64,000 nucleotides of DNA from Microbacterium sp. 1.5R (GTDB taxonomy: Bacteria > Actinomycetota > Actinomycetes > Actinomycetales > Microbacteriaceae), in contig NZ_CP018151.1 of the NCBI RefSeq assembly GCF_001889265.1, forward strand, positions 496,001-560,000, read 5' to 3'. Positions 9,279 through 17,039 of the stretch are shown piece after piece. The position numbers and the translations under genes were made by a program. Under the pieces are notes generated by a model, which had not been told where the DNA came from, did no database searches, and saw only the letters and a program-made list of their open reading frames with translations. How positions within the stretch are numbered: position 1 is the first letter of the stretch; every line of letters starts with the position of its first letter.

Positions 9279-9907
9279 CGGACGACGAGACCGAGGTCGA
9301 AGAGACCGTCATGCTGACCAGACGCGATCGGCGCCGGGGGAGACCGGTCGCCGAGTCCGGCGAAGTCGCCGAGCCCGCCGAGCCCGTCGAGCCTGCCGAG
9401 TCCGCTGAGCCCGCCGAGCCCGCCGAGCCTGCCGAAGTCGCCGAACCCGCTGAGCCAGCGGATGACGTGGACGAGGCGACGGTCGTCGTCGACCGGAGAC
9501 CCGCGGAGGCTGAGGAGCCAGGTGCCGATCGGGAGGACGACCCTGTCGACGAGTCGACGGTGCTCGTCTCCCGGACGCCGCGTCGTGTGCGACGCAAGAG
9601 ATCGGAACAGCCCGCTGACAGCGACGACTCTGCCGACCGCGCAGAGGCTGACGTGCCCGCCTCGTTCGAGGCGCCGACGGATGCGCCGGCACCGGAGATC
9701 TACCGGCCCCGTCCGGCCCCGCTCGGCCCTTCTGCCCCGCCCGTCGTGATCGGCGCCGCGGCGCCCACGCGCACGGTGGACCCGGATCTCCCGTCGGTCG
9801 CGAAGCAGGGACTGCGCTGGAGCCGGGCGGCCCTCATCACGTTCGCAGCAGCCTGCGTCGTCTCCGTCGCGGGTCTGGTGGGTCTGGGCTTCTTCGTCTT
9901 CGGGTGA
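9275..9907 (+). CDS. Acidic repeat protein with C-terminal membrane anchor
   Basis: 210 residues, starting inside the PP2C stop (ATGA). The N-terminal half is Glu/Ala/Pro-rich, with short EPAEPAE-type repeats (about residues 28-65) encoded by 9-bp DNA repeats. Two Thr-centred motifs, EATVVVDRR and ESTVLVSR, follow; the N-terminus carries a third (EETVMLTRR). These three resemble FHA/kinase target Thr motifs. A single hydrophobic segment (about 186-208) ends the protein, so it is probably tail-anchored with its acidic region in the cytosol. No family was recognised. A role as phospho-docking adaptor for the FHA proteins and PP2C is inferred from context and the repeated x-T-V motifs. Confidence 0.8.
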   Translation: MTDDETEVEETVMLTRRDRRRGRPVAESGEVAEPAEPVEPAESAEPAEPAEPAEVAEPAEPADDVDEATVVVDRRPAEAEEPGADREDDPVDESTVLVSRTPRRVRRKRSEQPADSDDSADRAEADVPASFEAPTDAPAPEIYRPRPAPLGPSAPPVVIGAAAPTRTVDPDLPSVAKQGLRWSRAALITFAAACVVSVAGLVGLGFFVFG

Positions 9908-10023
9908 CGCCCTCACCCTGACGGAGCCGTGCTCAGCGTCCGCGCACTCCCACCGGCCGTCGGGCCGCCTGGGTGCCCTGAAGCGGCCGCGCCGTGTCGC
10001 TGCGGACCATCGCGCCGCGCGTC

Positions 10024-11364
10024 TCAGTGAAACGTGCTCGGGTCACCCGATGCCGGACCGGGGATGTTGAGCAGTCCGCCTTCGCGTTCGACCTCGACCG
10101 GATCCACGACCGGCTGCTCTCTGCGGCGACGCAGCACGATGAGGATGCCGAGCACACCGAGCAGAGTCGCTCCGCCGATCGCGGTGAACAGCGCGGCCTC
10201 CCGTGTGAGCAGGAACGGCGACGCTCCATGGTCGGGGTCGGCGGTGGCTGCGGGCGGTCGCACGGCGCTCTCCGAGGTGTCGAAGTATGGGCTCACGGGC
10301 CCGCGCGTCGTCTCATCCGGGAGCAGCTCGATGGCGGCGAGCGGCTGGATGAAGCCCCAGCCGTCGATGTCGTCCCGATTGTCGGCGTCGGTTCGCAGCG
10401 CGGTGGCGGTGAGCCGATACGCCCAGCCGGCGGGCGGATCCTCGGGGTGCGCTTGCGCCACCAGTGCGGCAGCCGCGCTCGCGTATCCGGTCGCGAAGCT
10501 CGAGGCAGGGGCATCGGCGGCGAAGACGCAGTCGCCCCCGCCCACCGCTGCGCTCAGCACCGTGCTTCCGGGGGCTGTCACGCCGACCTGGGGTCCGTGG
10601 ATCGAGTCATCGGTCGCGCGTCCGGTGGCGTCGGCCGCGCTGACCCCGAGAACCTGCTCATAGGCCGCGGGGTAGCGAGCGCCGTCTTCCGCGTCCGGAT
10701 CTGACGCCCTGTTCCCGGCGCTCGCCACGACCAGGGCGCCGACGGCGGACGCGTGTTCGACCGCTGCCCGGAGATCGGGGGAGTCGGCTGTCTGCGAGAT
10801 CGAGACGTTGATGATGTCCGCGCCGTTGTCGGCCGCCCAGTGGATGCCGTCCGCGATGCGCTGCGAGGTGGGCCCGTACCCCTTGTCCTTGTCCTGCTGC
10901 TGCTCGCTGCGGAACACTCGCACGGAGAGCAGCCGGGCGTCGGGCGCGAGCCCGACGACGCCGGAGTCCGCGACCGGCTGTGCGGCGATCTGCCCGGCGA
11001 TCGCCGTGCCATGCCCGGTCGTGTCGGTCAGACCGTCAGCCCGCTCGCCGTCTCCGACGAGATCGACACCGCCGATCACGGCTCCGGCGAGATGCGGATT
11101 GCCGGCATCGATGCCCGAGTCGACGACGGCGACGACGACCCCTCGGCCCGTGGCGACGCGGTGGGCCTCGTCAGCACCGAGCATTGCGAGGGCGGGTGGG
11201 ACCTCGGGCGTGAACACCACGTTGCCGGGTGTGCAGGCATCGCCGGACGTCGCCATCGATGCGATCGACGTCGGGACGGCAGGCGATGCCAGAGCGGATG
11301 CCGGTGCGCCGAGCAGCGTGGCGCCGAGGATGACGGCCGTGAGAGCGGCTGTGCGGCCGCGCAT
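10024..11364 (-). CDS. mycP: Mycosin-like S8 subtilisin protease (mycosin 1)
   Basis: The start at 11364 overlaps the eccB stop by one base and begins a clear signal peptide (residues 1-27), so it is preferred to the longer frame starting 26 codons upstream. The 446-residue protein has the S8 triad Asp82 (VVDSGID), His118 (GHGTAIAG) and Ser289 (SSFATGYAS), and a C-terminal membrane segment near 400-422. Mycosins are membrane-anchored proteases required for type VII secretion complex stability and substrate processing. The catalytic-Ser context is atypical (Ala-Ser in place of Gly-Thr before it, Gly in place of Pro after the Thr). It is the last gene of the eccD-eccB-mycP arm. A second mycosin gene is at 15702. 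Confidence 0.92.
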   Translation of the reverse strand: MRGRTAALTAVILGATLLGAPASALASPAVPTSIASMATSGDACTPGNVVFTPEVPPALAMLGADEAHRVATGRGVVVAVVDSGIDAGNPHLAGAVIGGVDLVGDGERADGLTDTTGHGTAIAGQIAAQPVADSGVVGLAPDARLLSVRVFRSEQQQDKDKGYGPTSQRIADGIHWAADNGADIINVSISQTADSPDLRAAVEHASAVGALVVASAGNRASDPDAEDGARYPAAYEQVLGVSAADATGRATDDSIHGPQVGVTAPGSTVLSAAVGGGDCVFAADAPASSFATGYASAAAALVAQAHPEDPPAGWAYRLTATALRTDADNRDDIDGWGFIQPLAAIELLPDETTRGPVSPYFDTSESAVRPPAATADPDHGASPFLLTREAALFTAIGGATLLGVLGILIVLRRRREQPVVDPVEVEREGGLLNIPGPASGDPSTFH

Positions 11365-12716
11365 CAGTCGGTCCCCGAGCCGGGCGACTCTCTCGCAGCA
11401 TCGGAGGTCAGCGCGGGGCCGGCGGCGAAGAACTCGATCCACGCGTCCGACACCTGTCCGACGTCATCGGGGGAGTACCCGAGCTGAGCGATGGGGCCGC
11501 TTGCGGACTCCTCGGCGTTCTGCGCTGCTGCAGCACCGGGGATCGCGAACGCGGTGCCGGATTCGTCGATGAGCACGGCCAGACCCGCCGCGTCCTCGGA
11601 CCCACCCGTGACCTCGACGAGGGCGCCGCCACCGACCTTCACATCGACGCCGGAGCGCTGCTCGGGCAACTCGGTGGTCGTCGCCGCGAGCACCGTGTGC
11701 GCGTCATCGGTGAGCATCGCGCAGGGCGTCTCGCCGGCGGCGAGCGTGGTCAACGGCAGCGTCGGCCAGTCCTCGCCCCCGATGTACGGGCGGGTCTCCA
11801 CGTCGGCGACCTCGGCGGGGGAGACCTCCTGCTGAGCACCGACCTCCTGGCCGCTGCCGAGGAGGTAGAGCTGATATGCGAGGGGACTGAGCCTGGCGAG
11901 CTCGCCGGTGCCGAGCGCCACGTAGCGCTCGTCGGCAGGGCTGCCCTGGGTGTGCACGATCGTGCCGGCTCTCAGATCCGTTCCGGGCACCGATGCGCCG
12001 ACGCCGTTGATGCGGATCGGCTCGAGCTCGTCACCGGACTCGAAGAGGTTGAGCCATCGTCCGTCGACCTCGAGGACGTCGCTGGTGCCGAGTCCGACGG
12101 CGCGGAGCACGGCGTTGGCATCGTCGGCGGGCACTGCGTGGCGTTTGCCGTCTGCGATCACGAACAGCTCGTCGCCGCGCTGGACGACGGCACCGGTTCC
12201 CGTCGACACCTCGGCGATCGGCGCGCTCGACAGTGACACGGCGGCGCCGGCCGTGTCGTCGATGCACGCTGTCCAGGAGGAGTTGATCAGTGCCGCGGGC
12301 GCGGGCAGATCATCGGGCGCACCGAGGATGCCGATCGAGGGGCCGACCGGGATCCCGTCGAGCGCCGCCTGATCCGTGCGCACCACCTTGAACTCTCCGG
12401 CGGGGATCAGAAGCCGCGCGCTGGCCGTGTTGATCACCGGGTACAGCGTGCCCTCGACGGAGACGTAGCGGGCACCGGTGTCGGTGGCGACGATCAGGCG
12501 GTTGTTCTGCCAGTCGCCGGGGAGCCCGGGCTGCATGATTCCCCAGAACACCCCGACGAGGATCACGCCGACCGTGAGTGCGACTCCGGCGACGACCGCG
12601 CGCAGGGGCTTGGCGGGATCGAGCTCTTTGCCCCCGGGGGCTCCGCCGGTGAACGCCGAGAGGAGGCGGCGCCTGCTGAAGCCCTGGGCCTCGATCAGAT
12701 CCTTCTTGGTCGCCAT
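11364..12716 (-). CDS. eccB: Type VII secretion membrane protein EccB
   Basis: 450 residues with the EccB layout: a short basic cytosolic N-terminus (ATKKDLIEAQGFSRRRLLSAF), one membrane segment at about 38-62, then a large extracytoplasmic domain with a conserved Cys pair region (WTACID near 150 and ETPCAML near 335). EccB is a core component of the ESX membrane complex with EccC and EccD. It lies 3 bp downstream of eccD and overlaps mycP by one base, so the three form one operon. No EccE gene was found, which is common outside mycobacteria. Confidence 0.94.
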   Translation of the reverse strand: MATKKDLIEAQGFSRRRLLSAFTGGAPGGKELDPAKPLRAVVAGVALTVGVILVGVFWGIMQPGLPGDWQNNRLIVATDTGARYVSVEGTLYPVINTASARLLIPAGEFKVVRTDQAALDGIPVGPSIGILGAPDDLPAPAALINSSWTACIDDTAGAAVSLSSAPIAEVSTGTGAVVQRGDELFVIADGKRHAVPADDANAVLRAVGLGTSDVLEVDGRWLNLFESGDELEPIRINGVGASVPGTDLRAGTIVHTQGSPADERYVALGTGELARLSPLAYQLYLLGSGQEVGAQQEVSPAEVADVETRPYIGGEDWPTLPLTTLAAGETPCAMLTDDAHTVLAATTTELPEQRSGVDVKVGGGALVEVTGGSEDAAGLAVLIDESGTAFAIPGAAAAQNAEESASGPIAQLGYSPDDVGQVSDAWIEFFAAGPALTSDAARESPGSGTD

Positions 12717-12719
12717 GGG

Positions 12720-14054
12720 TCAGATGAGTCCGGCCGTCGTGACGCCGAGCGGCAGCAGCAGAGCGAGTGCGATGACCTCGACCGTGTCGCCCAGCCTCGT
12801 GAGCCGCAGACGCGCTTTCGGCGTGAGCAGCGTGAGACCGACCAGGATCACGGTGGCCACGACGAGGATGAGAAGCATCCAGGTGCGTACGTCGGGCAGA
12901 GCGAGTGCCACCGTCACACCGGTGACGGCGAGCCCGATCGCGCCGATGGCCATGAGGACGAGCACGCCGAGGCGCGCGTGGATCTGACGCGACTGGAACA
13001 TCATGCCCACGAACGCGAGCACGCAGAGCAGAGCGCCGAAGACGCCGCTCCCGGCGACCAGAGGGGTCGCGATCAGCGCCGCGAGGCCCAGCGCAGCGCG
13101 CAGTGCGATGAGAGTGCGCGTCCCCGCGGCGGCGCGGCGCTTGACCTCGTCGGCATCGATGGGCTCGGGTGCGGCGAACATGTCGGCGTCGCTCTGAGGG
13201 GAGATGACTCTGATGCGCGTCGAGCTGAGAGCGAGCCACGGGATGCCGTTCGCGAGCAGTGCGGTCGTGGCGAGCATGATCGCGTAGGGAGCGAGCGCAT
13301 CGCCGAAGATCGCGGCGGTCGTCGCGGTGATGCCGATCGAGGCGCCGAGCGCGATCGGCACGAGATGGATCTCGGGCTTCTCCTGGGTGACGGCGAGGCC
13401 GAGGCCGCCGACGATGACGAGACCCAGTCCCATGGCCGCGAGCGGCCAGCCCCAGATGCTCTGCACGGGAACGGCGAGGAAACCCGCGAGCCCTCCGTAG
13501 GCTGCGGCGGTGAGTCCCAGGGCGTGTCCGGCTTCCGGCTGACGGAGACGCATGAGCACGGCGGCCGCGACGCTGAGGACGATGGCTCCCGAGCCCGCGA
13601 TGATCGCGGGCAGGAGGGACGTCGGCGGTGTGGCGACGAGCAGCAGCGCGCAGAGGGCGAGGAAGGTGAGGCTGACGAAGAGCGCCGTGCGCGAGCTGTC
13701 CGCGGGCGTCCAGGAGCCGTGCTGCTCTGCCGTCGCGTCGATCACCGCTTCGACGACGTCGTCGTAGACGCGCGGCTCCTGCATGAGGCCGCCGCGGACG
13801 AGAGTGAGCAGCTCTCCGTCGTGCACCCCCTGCGCCGCCGCGCCGCGTGCCGGGTCCAGCGGTGTGCCATCGGCTCGCTGCAACGAGTAGCCGCCGTGGG
13901 TGAGGGTCGGGTCGAGCACGCCGAGACTCCGGGCGAACCCGGGGATGATCTCGACTAGCGGGACCTGCGACGGCACGCCGACGTCGAGCCGACGGTCGTC
14001 GCTGACGACGGAAAGCCGCAGCACGGTGCCTGCCGTTGCGCTGCTCTGAGTCAT
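12720..14054 (-). CDS. eccD: Type VII secretion integral membrane protein EccD
   Basis: 444 residues. The first ~90 form a ubiquitin-like (YukD-type) domain, and the remainder contains about eleven membrane segments starting near residue 120. This is the canonical EccD architecture, the multi-spanning subunit of the ESX membrane complex. It is the first gene of the minus-strand arm and diverges from the WXG100 genes across a 445-bp spacer. A purine-rich GGAGGGGGC stretch lies just upstream of the ATG and can serve as ribosome-binding site. A second, more divergent EccD-like gene is at 18584. Confidence 0.93.
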   Translation of the reverse strand: MTQSSATAGTVLRLSVVSDDRRLDVGVPSQVPLVEIIPGFARSLGVLDPTLTHGGYSLQRADGTPLDPARGAAAQGVHDGELLTLVRGGLMQEPRVYDDVVEAVIDATAEQHGSWTPADSSRTALFVSLTFLALCALLLVATPPTSLLPAIIAGSGAIVLSVAAAVLMRLRQPEAGHALGLTAAAYGGLAGFLAVPVQSIWGWPLAAMGLGLVIVGGLGLAVTQEKPEIHLVPIALGASIGITATTAAIFGDALAPYAIMLATTALLANGIPWLALSSTRIRVISPQSDADMFAAPEPIDADEVKRRAAAGTRTLIALRAALGLAALIATPLVAGSGVFGALLCVLAFVGMMFQSRQIHARLGVLVLMAIGAIGLAVTGVTVALALPDVRTWMLLILVVATVILVGLTLLTPKARLRLTRLGDTVEVIALALLLPLGVTTAGLI

Positions 14055-14167
14055 GGAACGATGCCCCCTCCATGGTGTGCAGCCGGGCGGGAGGAGACCC
14101 GTGGCTGCGCATTCCGCCTTTCACCCTAGTTGAGGCGTGCGACAACGCACAGTCGCAGGATGCGACG

Positions 14168-14184
14168 TTTCTCCATCGACTGCA
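14168..14184. repeat. 17-bp direct repeat, copy 1
   Basis: tttctccatcgactgca, identical to 14324-14340. Similarity continues imperfectly about 18 bp further in both copies. Confidence 0.85.
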
Positions 14185-14323
14185 CGACCTCCCGGAGGAT
14201 GCGCTGTGCGTTCTGGTGATCGGAGGCAGGACCTCTCGAGCCTCTACTCGATACTCGAAGCGCGGGGGAACCAGTGCGCTGATCGTGTGCCCGTGACAGG
14301 GCGCGGAACTGAGCATCTTCGAT

Positions 14324-14340
14324 TTTCTCCATCGACTGCA
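14324..14340. repeat. 17-bp direct repeat, copy 2
   Basis: Identical to 14168-14184, 156 bp apart, inside the eccD/WXG100 divergent region. It could be paired operator sites or the residue of a small duplication. Confidence 0.85.
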
Positions 14341-14499
14341 GGATCTCCGCTCGGATGCATCATGAAATCTGGCGATTCGTTCCGATGTGTTCTAGCCTGT
14401 GTCGTGAAACAGATTCGTGGGGGGTTGTTTCGTTGTCGTCCCAAGACTGGGATGCGCTCCCCCGCACGTGTGTCCCATGTGGACCGGAGGGAGTGAGTT

Positions 14500-14814
14500 A
14501 TGGCTGATGTCATCTCCGCAGAAGAAGGGGCTCTGCGTCGCGGAGCCCAGGCGGTGCGGGAGACCAAGTCCGGGATCGACCAGCAGACCAAGAAGGTCCG
14601 CGGTGAGATCGAGCAGCTGCGTGGTTTCTGGACCGGTGCGGCTGCTGTGTCGTTCACGACGCTGATGTCGCGCTGGGACGAGCAGGCGCGTCAGCTGAAC
14701 GAGGTCCTCGTGACGCTCGAGGATGCTCTTGCGGGCACCGAGCGTGACCAGGCTGCGACCGAAGAAGCTCACCAGCAGACCATCTCGGGCCTCGGCTCGA
14801 TGATGGGCGCCTGA
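14500..14814 (+). CDS. WXG100-family secreted protein (EsxA/EsxB-like), first of pair
   Basis: 104 residues forming a helical hairpin with the WXG-type turn FWTGAAA (Trp44-Thr-Gly46). This is the usual size and turn position for WXG100 proteins, which leave the cell as antiparallel dimers through the EccC-powered channel. The start has a good ribosome-binding site (GGAGGGAG upstream). A YxxxD/E tail signal is not visible, so export would depend on the partner encoded 29 bp downstream, which has one. Confidence 0.92.
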   Translation: MADVISAEEGALRRGAQAVRETKSGIDQQTKKVRGEIEQLRGFWTGAAAVSFTTLMSRWDEQARQLNEVLVTLEDALAGTERDQAATEEAHQQTISGLGSMMGA

Positions 14815-14843
14815 GCGTAGACCACAGAGATTTCAAGGAGAAC

Positions 14844-15137
14844 ATGATGCAGTCGATGTCAGTTCGCCCGGAGCAGGTCAACGCTCTGGCAGCGCAGATC
14901 CGCAGCGGGTCGCAGGGTATTCGTTCCGAGCTGGACCGTCTCGAGTCCGAGGTCAGCAAGCTCCGTGCGGCGTGGGATGGTTCCGCGCAGCAGGCGTATG
15001 ACCAGGCCCAGGCCAAGTGGAACCGTTCGCTGAGCGAGATGCAGCAGCTTCTCACGCAGATCGCGGGCAAGACCGAGGAGATCTCGGGCCAGTACGTCCA
15101 GACCGACAAGTCGGCCGCTGGGCGTTTCGGGGCCTGA
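14844..15137 (+). CDS. WXG100-family secreted protein (EsxA/EsxB-like), second of pair
   Basis: 97 residues with the WXG turn AAWDGSA (Trp44-Asp-Gly46) and a C-terminal YVQTD (Tyr84-Asp88), which matches the YxxxD/E type VII export signal. The pair therefore carries one general secretion signal, as in EsxA-EsxB dimers. Two adjacent ATGs are possible. AAGGAG at 14835-14840 is 3 nt from the first and 6 nt from the second, so translation may really begin at 14847. A GC-rich hairpin follows the stop. Confidence 0.93.
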   Translation: MMQSMSVRPEQVNALAAQIRSGSQGIRSELDRLESEVSKLRAAWDGSAQQAYDQAQAKWNRSLSEMQQLLTQIAGKTEEISGQYVQTDKSAAGRFGA

Positions 15138-15142
15138 TCCGT

Positions 15143-15180
15143 GGCGCGGGCCCGACGCAGCGATGCGCCGGGCCCGCGCC
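15143..15180 (+). terminator. GC-rich hairpin after the WXG100 pair
   Basis: Perfect 12-bp arms 15143-15154 and 15169-15180 around a 14-nt loop, with no T-run. It probably acts as a partial terminator or an RNA-stabilising 3' end that gives the WXG100 pair more mRNA than the downstream genes. Confidence 0.6.
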
Positions 15181-15264
15181 GTCTGCTGTGCTGTTCGGCG
15201 ATCGAGTCGGAGGGCGCAGCAGATGTTTCGGAATCATCTGCCGTTGTGAAGGGGAGGGGCGTCG

Positions 15265-15702
15265 ATGAGCATCGCAATCGACTTCGATGGAGTGTTCGCT
15301 GAGCTGAAGCGGATCCTGCGTGAGCTGCAGGAGTTCCCCAGCCCGTCTGAGGTGGCGGTCTCCGAGGGAGGGTCGTCGAAGGCCACCGTCGACTTCCGGC
15401 GGGCCGTGGCCGATGCCGCGCAGTCGATGGGAGACGCCACGGCGCGGACCATCGCCAAGATCCAGGACACTCACGACGTGATTCGCGCCGCCGTGATGCA
15501 AATCGCCGAGCAGGACGCGTCGCTCGCCGACGAGACGAAGCTGATCGTGTCGCTGCTGGACTCGGCCGTCGCCCAGGGCGACGGCGACACCGCGACATCG
15601 ACAGGCGCTGGGACCGGCGCGACGGGTGGGGGCTCAGCCGGAGTCCAGGCATCTGCACCGACGTCTACGGGTGCCGATGAGCCCGAAGAGGCCGACTACT
15701 GA
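15265..15702 (+). CDS. Small helical type VII-associated protein (EspC-like)
   Basis: 145 residues: a helical region (1-100) followed by a Gly/Thr/Ser/Ala-rich acidic tail. It has no WXG motif, membrane segment or signal peptide. The position between the WXG100 pair and mycosin 2, its length and the helical core resemble EspC-type ESX-associated substrates. That assignment is inferred from context and composition, not from a signature motif. A GAAGGGGAGGG sequence precedes the ATG. The stop overlaps the mycosin start by one base (TGATG). Confidence 0.8.
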   Translation: MSIAIDFDGVFAELKRILRELQEFPSPSEVAVSEGGSSKATVDFRRAVADAAQSMGDATARTIAKIQDTHDVIRAAVMQIAEQDASLADETKLIVSLLDSAVAQGDGDTATSTGAGTGATGGGSAGVQASAPTSTGADEPEEADY

Positions 15703-17039
15703 TGAGACGCACTCGCCGCGGAGTGATCGCGGCGGTCGGCGCTATGGCGCTGGCCGCCGCGATCGCGGTGCCCTCGAGCGCGACAGCGGCCGCCGCATCG
15801 GGTCTGTGGTGGTTCGATCGCGGCAAGGTCCAAGAGGCGCACGATGCGGGCTTCGACGGGGCGGGAATCAAGATCGCCGTGATCGACAGTCAGATCAACC
15901 CCGACGTGGTCGGGCTCCGCGGGGCGAACGTCACCGTCGATGACTCCTCCTACTGCTTCGACGCGACCGGCCAGCCGTATCCGGCGGTCTCTGCCGAGTA
16001 CGGCAGGTCCTCTCACGGCACCCAGGTGGTCTCGATGATCGCCGGAACCGGCGAGGCTCCGGCCGGGGGTGCCCCGGTCAAGGGTGTGGCGCCGGGTGCA
16101 GAGGTGGTCTTCTACAGCACCGGCGTCCTCGACGGCGTCCTCGGCGAAGACGGCGGCGATGCGGAGTGCCTCCAGGAGAACGGCGAGGAGCTGGGCGACG
16201 ACGGTCGTTTCGCTCTCGACCGCGCGATCTCGGACGCCGCGGCAGATGGCGCCGACATCATCTCGATCTCCTCCGGAAGCAGCATCAACATGCGGCAGGG
16301 TCTCGCCGACGCCTATGCCTCCGACGCGGTCGTCGTCGCCGGCATGTCGAACGAGGACGGGATCAGCCTGTGGCCCGCGGGGCTCAACGGAGTCGTCGCG
16401 GTGCAGGCCTTCGGTGAGGACGGCAAGATCCAGACCGGAACGAACGGCAAGCCGAACCTGGCGGAGGACGTCGTCGTCGCCGCACCCGGGGTCGGGCTCC
16501 TCCTGCAGGGGACCCCGGATTCCTGGGACGCCCAGCAGATCGGGTCGGGAACGTCGTTCTCGACGCCTATCGTCGCGGGCTTCCTCGCGATGGTCAAGCA
16601 GAAGTACCCGGATGCGACAGCAGGGCAGCTGATCCAGAGCCTGATCCACAACACGGGCACCAAGGGCGAGCACGAGCCGGAGTGGAACGACAGCACCGGG
16701 TATGGAGCGGCCTCCCTCACGGGGATGCTCGCGGTCGACCCGTCGAAATATCCTGACGTGAACCCGCTCTTCGACACCGAGGACACGTACGCGCAGCCGT
16801 CTCTCGGCGACGTGAACGAGGCGAAGGCGGCGCTCGGAGGCGGCGCGCAGACATCCGTCCCGACAGACGCGCCGGTCGCCGAGCAACCCGATCAGCAGGC
16901 ATCGCCGATCACGCCCTGGCTCATCGGCGGAGGGATCGTCCTCCTGCTGCTGGTGATCGGCGGGATCATCCTCGCGATCGTACTGACACGCTCCTCACGA
17001 CGAGACACCACCGAACAAGGGGGAAACCATGGCCGGTAA
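15702..17039 (+). CDS. mycP: Mycosin-like S8 subtilisin protease (mycosin 2)
   Basis: 445 residues: signal peptide (1-31, ending SATAAAA), S8 catalytic triad Asp62 (AVIDSQIN), His105 (SHGTQVV) and Ser285 (GTSFSTP), oxyanion Asn217 (GMSNEDG), then a membrane anchor at about 406-430 with a short basic tail. The active site is more canonical than in mycosin 1. Mycosins are membrane-anchored proteases of type VII systems. It lies within the substrate arm of the locus, starting in the stop of the EspC-like gene and overlapping the next gene by 11 bp, so the three are translationally coupled. Confidence 0.93.
   Translation: MRRTRRGVIAAVGAMALAAAIAVPSSATAAAASGLWWFDRGKVQEAHDAGFDGAGIKIAVIDSQINPDVVGLRGANVTVDDSSYCFDATGQPYPAVSAEYGRSSHGTQVVSMIAGTGEAPAGGAPVKGVAPGAEVVFYSTGVLDGVLGEDGGDAECLQENGEELGDDGRFALDRAISDAAADGADIISISSGSSINMRQGLADAYASDAVVVAGMSNEDGISLWPAGLNGVVAVQAFGEDGKIQTGTNGKPNLAEDVVVAAPGVGLLLQGTPDSWDAQQIGSGTSFSTPIVAGFLAMVKQKYPDATAGQLIQSLIHNTGTKGEHEPEWNDSTGYGAASLTGMLAVDPSKYPDVNPLFDTEDTYAQPSLGDVNEAKAALGGGAQTSVPTDAPVAEQPDQQASPITPWLIGGGIVLLLLVIGGIILAIVLTRSSRRDTTEQGGNHGR

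Larger units (their letters stand above)
14055..14499. promoter_or_regulatory. 445-bp divergent control region between eccD and the WXG100 genes
   Basis: No convincing gene lies here. The spacer must carry promoters for both arms of the secretion locus. It contains a 17-bp exact direct repeat (14168-14184 and 14324-14340), each copy followed by an imperfectly matching GATGC-ending tail, and a G-run (tggggggttg) near 14419. No single -35/-10 pair stands out clearly; TAGCCT near 14392 is one possible -10 for the plus arm. Confidence 0.6.

Noticed and set aside
14126..14332. Possible small gene on the minus strand in the eccD/WXG100 spacer
   Set aside because: No ribosome-binding site and no recognisable pattern; the 17-bp direct repeat gives it a duplicated peptide, which explains its apparent structure.
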